DNA of 64,000 nucleotides from Blautia parvula (GTDB lineage: Bacteria > Bacillota > Clostridia > Lachnospirales > Lachnospiraceae), in assembly GCF_020215665.1 (NCBI RefSeq), contig NZ_CP084061.1:5113001-5177000 (forward strand), given 5' to 3'. The position numbers were made by a program, and so were the translations under genes. The notes under the pieces are model-generated. The model ran no database searches, was not told the DNA's origin, and saw only the letters and a program-made list of their open reading frames with translations. Each line of letters starts with the position of its first letter. Within the stretch, counting starts at the first letter, position 1. This document shows, piece by piece, positions 27,468 to 36,834 of this stretch.

Positions 27468-27483
27468 TTGAAACCGATTTCAA
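27468..27483. promoter_or_regulatory. Candidate LacI operator before the GH43/GH51 operon
   Basis: TTGAAACCGATTTCAA, identical to the site at 10894-10909, 40 bases before the GH43 start and just past the -10 box. This placement is typical of repression and ties this operon to the regulator at 9.7 kb. Confidence 0.75.
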
Positions 27484-27522
27484 GGAATGGGAAAAGAGTA
27501 CAGCTAAGGAGGAAAAAGCTGC

Positions 27523-28467
27523 ATGGGGAATAGAAAAAGAGGTTATTTATTTGTACATTTCACAGGGGAATCCCCTGAAGGGGAGCAGGTGTATTTTGCA
27601 CTCAGCAGGGACGGGCTGCACTGGCAGGATCTAAATGAACAAAATCCGGTGATCCGCTGGGAAGACGGGGAAAAAGGAGTCAGGGATCCGTTTATAGTAA
27701 GGTCTGTCATAGACGGAAAATTTTATATCATTGCAACGGATTTGAGGATAGCAAACGGCAAAGGCTGGACCGCGGCACAGATGGAGGGGAGTACAAAAAT
27801 TGTGATTTGGTGTTCCAAGGATTTGGTACACTGGTCAGAACCTTGGACCTTTGAAACCGGTGTCCCCGGGGCAGGCTGTGCCTGGGCACCGGAGGCAGTA
27901 TACGATCCGGAGAAGGAAGCCTATCTTGTGTTCTGGGCTTCCATGACAAAAGAGGCAGGCGATACCGCGCACAAACAGAGGATTTACAGCTCCTATACAA
28001 GAGATTTTAAAGTGTTCACATCACCGGAAAAATACATTGAGAGGGAGCATCATGTGATAGATACCACTATAGTGGAGAAGAATGGTGTTTTCTACCGTTT
28101 TTCAAAGGATGAGACTACGAAAAAGGTACGTATGGACAGAGGCACCAGTCTTCAGGGGGAATTTACAGAGATGGAGGCAGAGGCATTAAGTGCTTTGACG
28201 GGAGTGGAAGGCCCTGCGGCATTCCCCATGGGGGAAGAAGGAAAATGGTGCCTTATGGTGGATCAGTTTGCGGAGGGGCTGGGGTATCTTCCCCTTATCT
28301 GTACAAGTCTGGAAAAAGGCGACTTTAAGGTGGCAGAACCCGGAGACTGCCATATGGGAAATGTCTGCAAACGCCATGGTTCTGTCCTGGTTCTGGAGGA
28401 AGAAGAATATGAGCGCCTGCATACCTGTTTTGGAAACAGGGTATCTGACCGGGCAGTTACAGAATGA
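27523..28467 (+). CDS. GH43-like arabinosidase/xylosidase
   Basis: 314-residue five-bladed beta-propeller hydrolase. The acidic positions expected in GH43 are near GVRDPFIVR (about 48), CAWAPEAVYDP (about 125) and HVIDTTIVE (about 180). No signal peptide, so cytoplasmic. Ribosome site AAGGAGG upstream of ATG 27523. First gene of an operon with GH51-GH43, GH88 and DUF2264, preceded by a promoter and LacI-type operator. A clear paralogue lies at 58853. The exact activity (alpha-arabinofuranosidase or other) is inferred. Confidence 0.85.
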   Translation: MGNRKRGYLFVHFTGESPEGEQVYFALSRDGLHWQDLNEQNPVIRWEDGEKGVRDPFIVRSVIDGKFYIIATDLRIANGKGWTAAQMEGSTKIVIWCSKDLVHWSEPWTFETGVPGAGCAWAPEAVYDPEKEAYLVFWASMTKEAGDTAHKQRIYSSYTRDFKVFTSPEKYIEREHHVIDTTIVEKNGVFYRFSKDETTKKVRMDRGTSLQGEFTEMEAEALSALTGVEGPAAFPMGEEGKWCLMVDQFAEGLGYLPLICTSLEKGDFKVAEPGDCHMGNVCKRHGSVLVLEEEEYERLHTCFGNRVSDRAVTE

Positions 28468-28519
28468 AACAGGGTAACTATTTGCCTGGCTGAAGGTTAC
28501 AGGAAAGGAAGAATACAAT

Positions 28520-31500
28520 ATGCAGGTAAAGATTAATACAAGGGCAGAAAAGGCGGATATGCAGGACCTGTTCGGCATCTTTTTTGAGGATTTAAACCAT
28601 GCGGCAGACGGAGGATTATACGCGGAACTGATCCAAAACCGGGCATTTGAATTTTGCTCTGTGGACAATCCGGACTATCACGGACTGACTGCCTGGGAGA
28701 AGATAGAAAAGGGAGGAAAGACAGAGCTTCGCGTGGAGAAGGAACATGGTCTTTTCCCCGAAAATCCGCACTATCTGGTGATGGAAATACTCGAAGAGGG
28801 AGAGGACACAGGTGTGTGTAATCACGGATTCCATCCGGGGATTTTCTATGAAAAGGGAGCATGTTATAACTTCTCCTGTTATGCCAGAAAGGAGCGGGGA
28901 GACTGTGATCGGTTAGTGATATCTCTGCGTTCCCGGACAGGAGACATATATACTTCCCAGGCCATTGATATTACGGATAAGTGGGAAAAATACCAGCTCA
29001 CGTTCCGGGCTCCTTTTGATGACAGACAGGGGAGACTTGCTGTGACGGCAAAGGGCAGCGGGTGTGTGGAGCTTGATTTTGTATCCCTGTTTCCGGCACA
29101 TACATATAAGAACAGAAAGAACGGTCTGCGCAGAGATCTGGTGCAGCTTTTGGAAGAAATGCATCCAAAATTTCTGCGTTTTCCGGGAGGCTGTCTGGTC
29201 CATGGCGGTTCCCTTCATGTAGGGGACAGAGATAGTCTGTACCGGTGGAAAAACACCATCGGTCCTGTGGAAAACCGTCCTTCCTGCAGAAATAACTGGG
29301 GATATAATCAGACCATGGGTCTGGGATATTATGAGTATTTTCTGCTGTGTGAGGATTTGGGCGCAAAGCCTGTTCCGGTGCTTCCGGGAGGTTATAATCC
29401 CCACACCCATGAGGCGGCTGTGGGAGATGAGCTGAAAGAATATATTCAGGATGCACTGGATCTCATTGAATTTGCCAACGGAGATGCGGAGTCATACTGG
29501 GGCAGCAGACGTGCGGCTATGGGTCATCCGGAACCGTTTCATATGGAATATATCGGCATTGGGAATGAGGAGGTGGGAGAACCGTTTTTTGAGCGGTATC
29601 CTCTTTTTCACAGGGCACTCAGGGAGAAATATCCTGAGATAAAGATCATCGGAACCAGCGGCCCGTTCGCGGCGGGAAAGGAATATGACAGAGGATGGCA
29701 GTCCGCAAGGGAGGTGGGGGCAGACCTGGTGGATGAACATTATTACCAGGCACCGGAGTGGTTTATTACGAATCACCACCGCTATGATGCATTTCCGGAA
29801 AACGGCCCCAAAGTATTTTTAGGGGAATATGCTTCTCAGGATAATACCTGGTTTCATGCATTGGCCGAAGCCTCTTATATGGTGGGGATGCAGAACGCCG
29901 CCCATGCGGTAAAAATGGCATGTTATGCGCCGCTTTTCTGCCATTTACATTATGAAAACTGGAGACCGGATATGATATGGCTGGACAACTGCACGGCAGT
30001 GCCATCGCCCAGTTATCATGTGCAGAAACTCTTCATGAACCATCACGGGGATGTGGTTCTTGCGCAGGAAATATCTGAGAAAGGCCCTTCTGTAATGATG
30101 AGCCGGTATCCTGACAGCCTTCCGGGCGATATTGTCCTGGAGGCCAATGAATCACGGGTGGCATTTGAGAATATTGTGATCACAGAGGAGGACACAGAAA
30201 AACAGCATACCTGCCGGGGAACCGTGCTGAGTCCTGAACGTTCCAGGGAAAAAATTACATCTGTTGACAGCCGGAATTATACCATCCGTCTCCGTGCCAG
30301 GGAGTTGAGCGGCAAAAAAGGCTTTACCATCAGTTTCGGACAACAGGATGAGAAAAACCGTGTGTTCTGGAGACTTGGCGGATGGGCCAATGAGGATTCT
30401 ATAATCGGGGAGGATATAAACGGCAGGAATTCCTGTCTGGTCCAGCGCACGAGAAGCGTGGAAGCCGGAAGGAATTATGACCTGGAGATCCGTGTACGGG
30501 GCAGAAGGGTGGAGACCTATGTAGACGGCGCGGCAGAGCAGGAGACAGAGGTGCGTCCCGTTACTGCAGAGCCGGTCTATATCACCAGCAGCCGGGAGAG
30601 GGAATCAGGCGATATTATTGTAAAAATGGTAAATGTCCTGCCCCGAAAAGAGAAGGTGCAGATCTGTCTGGAGGGTGAGGAAAACAGCCGCTTTACAGGG
30701 CGTATATACAGGATAGAAGGATATCATAGGGATGACAGAAATACCTTTGAACACCCGGATCTGGTGAGACCTGATGCGGCGGAAGCTGAGTTTGACAGTC
30801 CCATATTTGAAGTTGACATAAAACCGGAGTCTCTGTGTATTTTAAGGCTTTGCCGCAGACAAAACCCTGTACTTCCCGGACTTTATGCAGATCCGGATAT
30901 GCTGAAATATCAAGATACCTACTATCTCTACCCCACAACAGATGGTTTTGCCAACTGGTCGGGAACACAGTTCCATGCCTTCTCATCCCGGGATATGAGG
31001 GAATGGAAAGATGAGGGCGTCATTCTGGATGCTGCCTCGGAGCAGGTTCCATGGTCGGCAGGCTCAGCATGGGCCCCGGCTGTCTTTGAGAGGGACGGTC
31101 TGTTTTACTTTTATTTCTGCGCGAAAAGGCCGGATGGAGTATCCTGTATCGGTGCTGCGGTAAGCAGTTCTCCCGCATCCGGATACCGGGCACAGCCAAA
31201 ACCTCTGCTGACTCCCGAAATGGTACAGGCAGCAGGTGTAAAGATGAGCCAGGTGATAGACCCATCCATTTATGAGGAGGATGGACAGGTGTACATGCTG
31301 TTCGGAAACGGCAGTCCGGCTGTTGTAAAGTTAAGTGAAGACCTGCTTCATATCTGCCCGGAAACCATGAAAAACCTGGAAGGGGCAGAGGATTTCAGGG
31401 AGGCTGTGACAGTTCTGAAAAGAGGAGGCATCTATCATTTTACCTGGTCGTGTGACGATACGGGAAGTGAGGATTACCATGTAAATTACGGTATTTCCGA

Positions 31501-31750
31501 CAGCCTTTACGGGCCTGTGAAATACCTGTATCCGGTACTGGAGAAAAGGCCGGGAGCCGGTGTGCTGGGAACAGGCCATCACTGCATTTTCAGGGAGCCG
31601 CAGGAGGATATTTATTATATGGCGTATCACCGTTTTGCCACTCCAGTCAGTGATTATCCTGAGGGCAAAGGGTATCACCGCGAGACATGTATTGACCGGG
31701 TGGAATTCGGAACGGACGGCAGAATGAAGCCGGTACAGGTACGGCCGTAG
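28520..31750 (+). CDS. GH51-GH43 fusion, alpha-L-arabinofuranosidase plus second hydrolase
   Basis: 1076 residues, far longer than a normal GH51 (about 500). Residues 1-510: GH51 barrel (DLFGIFFEDLNHAADGGLYA) with acid/base Glu in EYIGIGNEEVGEPF near 350 and nucleophile Glu in VFLGEYASQDNTW near 435. About 540-740 is a GH51 beta domain carrying a LamG-like insert (SGKKGFTISFGQQDEKNRVF). From about 785 a GH43 propeller starts (NPVLPGLYADPDMLKYQDTY, catalytic Asp in YADPD). No signal peptide. One chain could remove arabinose and then a neighbouring pentose from imported side chains. Two activities on one chain are inferred; both folds are clear. Confidence 0.9.
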   Translation: MQVKINTRAEKADMQDLFGIFFEDLNHAADGGLYAELIQNRAFEFCSVDNPDYHGLTAWEKIEKGGKTELRVEKEHGLFPENPHYLVMEILEEGEDTGVCNHGFHPGIFYEKGACYNFSCYARKERGDCDRLVISLRSRTGDIYTSQAIDITDKWEKYQLTFRAPFDDRQGRLAVTAKGSGCVELDFVSLFPAHTYKNRKNGLRRDLVQLLEEMHPKFLRFPGGCLVHGGSLHVGDRDSLYRWKNTIGPVENRPSCRNNWGYNQTMGLGYYEYFLLCEDLGAKPVPVLPGGYNPHTHEAAVGDELKEYIQDALDLIEFANGDAESYWGSRRAAMGHPEPFHMEYIGIGNEEVGEPFFERYPLFHRALREKYPEIKIIGTSGPFAAGKEYDRGWQSAREVGADLVDEHYYQAPEWFITNHHRYDAFPENGPKVFLGEYASQDNTWFHALAEASYMVGMQNAAHAVKMACYAPLFCHLHYENWRPDMIWLDNCTAVPSPSYHVQKLFMNHHGDVVLAQEISEKGPSVMMSRYPDSLPGDIVLEANESRVAFENIVITEEDTEKQHTCRGTVLSPERSREKITSVDSRNYTIRLRARELSGKKGFTISFGQQDEKNRVFWRLGGWANEDSIIGEDINGRNSCLVQRTRSVEAGRNYDLEIRVRGRRVETYVDGAAEQETEVRPVTAEPVYITSSRERESGDIIVKMVNVLPRKEKVQICLEGEENSRFTGRIYRIEGYHRDDRNTFEHPDLVRPDAAEAEFDSPIFEVDIKPESLCILRLCRRQNPVLPGLYADPDMLKYQDTYYLYPTTDGFANWSGTQFHAFSSRDMREWKDEGVILDAASEQVPWSAGSAWAPAVFERDGLFYFYFCAKRPDGVSCIGAAVSSSPASGYRAQPKPLLTPEMVQAAGVKMSQVIDPSIYEEDGQVYMLFGNGSPAVVKLSEDLLHICPETMKNLEGAEDFREAVTVLKRGGIYHFTWSCDDTGSEDYHVNYGISDSLYGPVKYLYPVLEKRPGAGVLGTGHHCIFREPQEDIYYMAYHRFATPVSDYPEGKGYHRETCIDRVEFGTDGRMKPVQVRP

Positions 31751-31847
31751 AGCTGATTTATAAGACCGGGAGATATTCAGACATACTGCTTTGACAGAAT
31801 TATATTGCAGACAGCGGGCTGTAAAGAGACATGGAGGAAACAGAGGA

Positions 31848-32987
31848 ATGCAGAAATTTTTATCAGAATCAGACTGTAAATGGCTGGAGGAGACCTTTGC
31901 AAAATTTGATATAAAGATAGAAAAGGAATGTGAAAGACTGGGAGATAAAATTCCCTACATTCCACAGAACGGACACTATGAGGAGGACTGGGGAGACAGG
32001 GATATTGCCTGGTGGACCAACGGCTTCTGGGGCGGTATCCTGTGGCAGATGTATCACGCCACGGGGAAAGAAATCTACCGCCAAAAGGCTGAAAACGCGG
32101 AGAGACGGCTGGACCGGGCCCTGGCAGAATATGAGGGACTTTATCACGATGTGGGATTTATGTGGATGCACACAGCAGTGGCAGATTATAGGCTCACAGG
32201 GAATCATGCATCCTATATCAGAGGTCAGCATGCAGCTAATCTGCTGGCAGGAAGGTTCAATGTGCTGGGCAATTTTATCCGGGCCTGGAATGATGATAAA
32301 ACCGGGTGGATGATCATAGACTGCCTGATGAATCTGTCCCTTCTCTACTGGGCTTCTGAGGAGTCAGGGGACCCTCGGTTTGATGCTGTTGCCAGAAGAC
32401 ATGCGGACACGGCCATGGAGAAAATACTGCGTCCGGACGGCTCCTGTAATCACATAGCCATATTGGATCCGCTGACAGGAGAGCTTTTGGAGGCACCGGC
32501 AGGGCAGGGCTGCGCGGAGGGGTCTTCCTGGTCCAGAGGCCAGTCTTGGGCAGTCTATGGTTTTGCCATCAGCTATGCCCACACAAAGGAACAGAAATAT
32601 CTGGATGCGGCAAAGCAGACAGCCCACTATTTTATTGCCAATGTCTCCCTTACGGAGTATCTTCCGCTGTGTGATTTCAGAGCGCCGGAAGAACCGCTGT
32701 ATTACGATTCCACAGCAGGTGCCTGTGCGGCCTGCGGCCTTCTTGAGATAGCAAAACACGTGCCGGAGAATGAAAAAGCCCTGTATGAGAAGAGTGCTCT
32801 TCGGATTCTTAAGGCAATGGAGCAGCATTTCTGTAACTGGAATCCTGAGGAGGACGGAGTACTGGGCATGGGAAAAGTGGCGTATCATGACGAGGGAGAA
32901 AACCGTCAGGTGCCTATTATTTACGGTGATTATTTCTTTCTTGAGGCGGTGCTGCGGCTGATGGAAAAAGACTTCTGGATTTGGTAG
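31848..32987 (+). CDS. GH88 unsaturated glucuronyl hydrolase
   Basis: 379 residues from ATG 31848 with GAGGAA upstream; in-frame starts further 5' lack a site. Alpha/alpha-barrel enzyme that hydrates and removes a 4,5-unsaturated uronate from the non-reducing end of a lyase product. Conserved stretches: IAWWTNGFWGG near residue 45, HDVGFMWMH near 97 with the first candidate Asp, and GSSWSRGQSWAVYGFA near 225. Cytoplasmic. The released uronate would feed KduI/KduD at 43-45 kb. GH105 is a related alternative. Confidence 0.88.
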   Translation: MQKFLSESDCKWLEETFAKFDIKIEKECERLGDKIPYIPQNGHYEEDWGDRDIAWWTNGFWGGILWQMYHATGKEIYRQKAENAERRLDRALAEYEGLYHDVGFMWMHTAVADYRLTGNHASYIRGQHAANLLAGRFNVLGNFIRAWNDDKTGWMIIDCLMNLSLLYWASEESGDPRFDAVARRHADTAMEKILRPDGSCNHIAILDPLTGELLEAPAGQGCAEGSSWSRGQSWAVYGFAISYAHTKEQKYLDAAKQTAHYFIANVSLTEYLPLCDFRAPEEPLYYDSTAGACAACGLLEIAKHVPENEKALYEKSALRILKAMEQHFCNWNPEEDGVLGMGKVAYHDEGENRQVPIIYGDYFFLEAVLRLMEKDFWIW

Positions 32988-32997
32988 GAGGAGAGTA

Positions 32998-34647
32998 ATG
33001 GTAGAGAGAAAGCTGAACACAAGACAGGATTTTGCAGATCTGATGCTTACTATTTTAAAACCGCTGAAACCGTATTACAGTACAGGAAAGGCACGCCTGA
33101 ACATTGGATGCACCAGTGCCCATTACCCGGATGAAAGTGCCTGGATGGAGGGATTTTCCCGCCCACTCTGGGGACTGGCTGCTTTCTGGGCAGGGGGCGG
33201 AAGTGATGACGCATTTGAAAAAATATACAGAGAAGGGCTTGTATCCGGCACAGACCCTGCGTCTTCGGAATACTGGGGAAAATGCGGGGATTATGACCAG
33301 AAGCTGGTTGAGATGGCAGCTATTGCTTTTGCTATTTTATTTGCCCGTGAGAAAATATGGGAGCCGCTGACAGAAAAAGAGAAAAAACAGGTAAGTGTGT
33401 GGCTCTGGGAGATCAACCGCAATAAATGCTGTGACTGTAACTGGCGCTTCTTTCATATTCTGGTGAATGCGGCGCTTAAGAAAGCCGGAATGCCGTATGA
33501 TAAGAAGGGGATGGAGGATAGCCTGGAGTTTATTGAATCTTGTTATATCGGCGGAGGATGGTATCTGGACGGTGAGAACGGGCAGGCGGATTATTATGTT
33601 CCTTTTGCCATGGAGTTTTACGGGATCGTATATGCAATGGTCATGAAGGAGGAAGAACCGGAGCGTTGCAGGCGTTACCTGGAACGGGCAGAGGCGTTTG
33701 GAAAGGACTTTGTATACTGGTTTGCAGAGGATGGCAGTGCCCTTCCCTATGGACGATCCCTGACTTACCGTTTTGCGCAGGCGGCTTTTTATTCCGCCTG
33801 TATCATGGCACACATTGAGCCGCTGCCGCTGCCGGTGATGAAGGGAATCATTGTCCGTCATCTGGAATACTGGATGAAACAGCCTATTTTTGACCATACA
33901 GGTCTTATGACTATCGGGTACTGTTATCCTAATCTGCTGATGACAGAGAGCTATAACTCCCCGCAGTCGCCCTATTGGGCCATGAAGATTTTTGCGTGTC
34001 TTGCCCTCCCTGAGGATGACCCCTTCTGGGCTTGTGAGGCAGCGCCGCTTCCGAAGCTGGAAGAAGAAAAATATCTGGAGAAGGCGGATATGATCATACA
34101 GAGAAGGGCGGACGGCAATGTTGTGGCACTTCCCGGGGGACGGACATTTGGGCATGTGCATGGACATACGGAGGAAAAGTATGCAAAGTTTGCTTACTCC
34201 ACCAAATACGGATTCAGTGTCATGCGCTCCCCGGTAAATTTCCAGGAGGCTGCACCGGACAGTGTGCTGTCTTTTGAAGTGCTGGGGCACATATTTATCC
34301 GGGGGCAGGCCAAGAATTATGAGGTGACAAAAGAACATGTGGTTTCCGTCTGGTCCCCATTCCCGGGAATTCGTGTACAGTCTGAAATCCTTCCTGCCCG
34401 TGAGGGACATAAAAGGATACATGTGATTGAGAGTGAATATGAGTGCATAGCTTATGATGCCGGCTTTGCGCTGCCTCTGGGAGAAGAGGAGGGATGTGAG
34501 GTGCGCTGCCTGCTGGGTGGCGGAGAACCTATGCTGGTAAAGCCGGACCCGAATACGAATCTGATCCACAGTAAGACAGTGATCCCGGTTGTGAGATATG
34601 AGATTAAGAAAGGGATAAATAAGATAGAGACAGAAGTGTTGTATTAA
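32998..34647 (+). CDS. DUF2264-family protein, predicted hydrolase
   Basis: 549 residues of the DUF2264 family, whose N-terminal half looks like an alpha/alpha-barrel (ESAWMEGFSRPLWGLAAFWA near 35-55; NWRFFHILVNAALKKAGMPY near 145) and whose C-terminal half is beta-rich (VQSEILPAREGHKRIHVIES). No signal peptide. It follows GH88 by 10 bases with GGAGGAG upstream, so it is in the same operon and probably acts on the same oligosaccharides. Such families occur often in uronate-containing polysaccharide loci. No catalytic activity can be assigned. Confidence 0.85.
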   Translation: MVERKLNTRQDFADLMLTILKPLKPYYSTGKARLNIGCTSAHYPDESAWMEGFSRPLWGLAAFWAGGGSDDAFEKIYREGLVSGTDPASSEYWGKCGDYDQKLVEMAAIAFAILFAREKIWEPLTEKEKKQVSVWLWEINRNKCCDCNWRFFHILVNAALKKAGMPYDKKGMEDSLEFIESCYIGGGWYLDGENGQADYYVPFAMEFYGIVYAMVMKEEEPERCRRYLERAEAFGKDFVYWFAEDGSALPYGRSLTYRFAQAAFYSACIMAHIEPLPLPVMKGIIVRHLEYWMKQPIFDHTGLMTIGYCYPNLLMTESYNSPQSPYWAMKIFACLALPEDDPFWACEAAPLPKLEEEKYLEKADMIIQRRADGNVVALPGGRTFGHVHGHTEEKYAKFAYSTKYGFSVMRSPVNFQEAAPDSVLSFEVLGHIFIRGQAKNYEVTKEHVVSVWSPFPGIRVQSEILPAREGHKRIHVIESEYECIAYDAGFALPLGEEEGCEVRCLLGGGEPMLVKPDPNTNLIHSKTVIPVVRYEIKKGINKIETEVLY

Positions 34648-34656
34648 GTTTTATTC

Positions 34657-34765
34657 TATAAAGCACAGCCGGGTGGTACTGACTTTTCAGATGCCGGGCC
34701 TGACCATCAGTTCTTCCGTGTGAACAGAAGGAGAGAAATGGATGGCCGGGCCCGGCTGCTTTATA
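34657..34765 (+). ncRNA. Long hairpin after the GH88/DUF2264 operon: terminator or structured RNA
   Basis: TATAAAGCA (34657-34665) pairs with TGCTTTATA (34757-34765), then after a 2-base bulge GCCGGG (34668-34673) pairs with CCCGGC (34751-34756). Inside, CCATC (34704-34708) can pair with GATGG (34741-34745), and CCGGGC (34694-34699) could alternatively pair with GCCCGG (34750-34755). The span is 109 bases, and there is no T-run to prove termination. It could be a structured 3' end or a small RNA. Confidence 0.45.
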
Positions 34766-34867
34766 TTGGGGAGTGGGTTTGAGAAATTGTTTGGGATCTT
34801 ATGTAAACCGAAAAGACAATCAGAGCATAGATTTCTGGGAATATATTTAACGACTAAAAAAGGAAAA

Positions 34868-35234
34868 GAAATTGTAGGTAAATGAAGAAGAAATCCATGC
34901 CAGAAACTTAGAAAAACAGATAAAGCGCAATTATTGGGAAGAAATGATAGGTAAATCAGGAAGAAGTCCAGGCTTGAAACTAAGCAAAAACAGATAAAAT
35001 CCCATTACTTGAAAGAAATTATAGGTAAATCAGGAAGAAATGCAGACTTGAAACTAAGAAAAAACAGATAAAGAGCAATCACCAGGAAGAAATTATAGGT
35101 AAGTCAGGAAAAAATCCATGCCGGAAACTTAGAAAAGCAGATAAAGAGCAATCACTAGGAGGAAATTATAGGTAAACAGGAAAAAATCTATGCCGGAAAC
35201 AATGAAAACACAGATAAGGCTCTACCAACCAGAA
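34868..35234. repeat. Five tandem 73-74 bp imperfect repeats
   Basis: Units start at 34868, 34941, 35015, 35089 and 35162 with GAAAT plus TATAGGTAA-like bases; a sixth degenerate start is at 35235. Conserved blocks in each unit: GAAATTATAGGTAAATCAGG, AGAAATCCATGCCGGAAACT, and AAAACAGATAAAGAGCAATC. The period is not a multiple of three and no long frame crosses it, so it is not a coding repeat. No spacers or palindromes as in CRISPR. It fills most of the roughly 790-base gap between the converging DUF2264 and GH27 genes. Confidence 0.85.
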
Positions 35235-35362
35235 GAAATAAAATCTCATCAGCCGAAAGTACGTTTGAGTACCCCCAAAATTCAAGTCAGAATCTTAATG
35301 AAACAAATAATTTCAAAGACGGAAAGAAGTGCAGTCAAACAAAGTAGAAATCAAGGCATATG

Positions 35363-35421
35363 AAAAACAGGGCGGCAGCCAAACATAAAATTTAATTTTC
35401 ACGTTTGACTGCTGTCCTGTT
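35363..35421 (-). terminator. Terminator of the GH27 gene
   Basis: Arms at 35366-35384 and 35403-35421 pair over 19 positions with one mismatch and two G-T pairs. On the minus strand the hairpin is followed by TTTTT. It starts 12 bases after the GH27 stop. Confidence 0.85.
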
Positions 35422-35432
35422 AAGCTTTAGTC

Positions 35433-36743
35433 TTACATAGAAACTTGATACACCGCACACCCGTGTTCAGGCAGCACAGCGTTTATTTCCTGATTTACAC
35501 TCCTGCGGGTAGTTCCATCCCACAAATCGGTGAGATCCACGTCCCCATGAAATTCCTTTCCGATTTCATCCAGGCTGGCACAGACAGAAGCCTCCCTGTC
35601 TCCTAAATTAAACAGAGCAATATATAAAGTCCCTTCCTTTTCATCACAGGCAGTCCAGACAGCCTTCTCTTCATCCAGACAAATTTGTCTGGGTCGGCAG
35701 GAGGGCGGCAGAAGTGCCAGAACTCTGCGGTTGGTGAGCAGGGACAGTGTCCAGTCATCCATTTTGGTCAGCTCTGCGCCCAACATGAGGGGCGAACCGA
35801 AGAGGCACCAGAGTGTCATCATGGTACGCTGCTCTTCTCTGGTGAAGTTTGTCATCCGTTCCTTTCCGAATCCTTTTCCGATCCAGCCAAGGGGGAGCAT
35901 GTCGCAGTCAGGATAACATCCCTCGGAAACCTGTGTCTGCCACAGTTCGCAGCGGCGGAACATATCCTTTAAGTATTTCCATTCATCCCAGAAATCATCT
36001 GTTATGCGCCACATATTGGCATATTTCTCATAATGCCATGCCCTGTCTATGAGAGCGGGGCCCGGGGAGAGGGAGAATACAATGGGGCGGCCGCAGTGTT
36101 TGATGGCATTCGCCAGCATCTCCACTTCATGGGCAGCATTATACTGATTTTCCCGGTGGGGGCTTTGGTTGCAGGTGTTGCAGATATCATCGCATTTGAT
36201 AAAATCCACCCCCCAGGAGGCATACAGTTCCAGCAGAGAATCATAGTAAGCCTGTCCTGCGGGAGAGTTATACAGTCCGTACATGTCGGGGTTCCAGGGA
36301 CAGATGGAGGAGGGATTGGCAGCCATATCGGCGGTCACGTCACTCCCCTTTATTTTCATATGGTTCTGGGCTGCCATACGGGGGATTCCCCGCATGATAT
36401 GAATGCCGAATTTCAGTCCCAAGCTGTGCATATATTCAGCCAGAGGGCCGAATCCCTTTCCGTCTGCAGAAGAGGGGAAACGCTCCGGGTCAGGCAGCAG
36501 GCGTGAATACTCGTCTATCTCCAGCTCCGAGAACGGGATATACTGGAACTGTTCCCTCATCGAACCGGCTTTGTGGGCATACCACTGGATATCAACCACA
36601 ATATATTCCCAGCCGAAATCCTTCAGATGAGCAGCCATATAATCGGCATTGGCCTTTACCTGTTCCTCATTTACCGTTGTGTCATAATAGTCATAACTGT
36701 TCCAGCCCATAGGCGGAACCTTGGCGAAACTGTTTTTATTCAT
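35433..36743 (-). CDS. GH27 alpha-galactosidase
   Basis: 436 residues, retaining alpha-galactosidase fold. The N-terminal stretch VPPMGWNSYDYYDTTVNEEQ is typical; nucleophile Asp in WGVDFIKCDDICN near 175 and acid/base Asp in MWRITDDFWDEW near 240. A short C-terminal beta domain follows. No signal peptide, so cytoplasmic. Divergent from an AraC gene, with overlapping promoters between them, and probably controlled by it. Related GH27 members also include alpha-N-acetylgalactosaminidases and beta-L-arabinopyranosidases. Confidence 0.93.
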   Translation of the reverse strand: MNKNSFAKVPPMGWNSYDYYDTTVNEEQVKANADYMAAHLKDFGWEYIVVDIQWYAHKAGSMREQFQYIPFSELEIDEYSRLLPDPERFPSSADGKGFGPLAEYMHSLGLKFGIHIMRGIPRMAAQNHMKIKGSDVTADMAANPSSICPWNPDMYGLYNSPAGQAYYDSLLELYASWGVDFIKCDDICNTCNQSPHRENQYNAAHEVEMLANAIKHCGRPIVFSLSPGPALIDRAWHYEKYANMWRITDDFWDEWKYLKDMFRRCELWQTQVSEGCYPDCDMLPLGWIGKGFGKERMTNFTREEQRTMMTLWCLFGSPLMLGAELTKMDDWTLSLLTNRRVLALLPPSCRPRQICLDEEKAVWTACDEKEGTLYIALFNLGDREASVCASLDEIGKEFHGDVDLTDLWDGTTRRSVNQEINAVLPEHGCAVYQVSM

Positions 36744-36805
36744 AAGAACCTCCTGATGTTGGTGATACGCGAAAACAGGTAGAAATTTGACTTCTATTGT
36801 TTCCT

Positions 36806-36834
36806 TTGACTTATCCTATATCAGTAATTATAAT
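36806..36834 (+). promoter_or_regulatory. Promoter of the AraC/amidase operon
   Basis: TTGACT (36806-36811) and TATAAT (36829-36834) with a 17-bp spacer, 55 bases before ATG 36890. Confidence 0.8.

Noticed and set aside
33337-34569. 410-codon minus-strand frame opposite DUF2264
   Set aside because: Shadow frame; no ribosome site and low-complexity content, while the plus-strand gene has a strong site and operon position.
34868-35234. CRISPR array
   Set aside because: The repeats are contiguous without spacers, differ from each other, and no cas genes are near.
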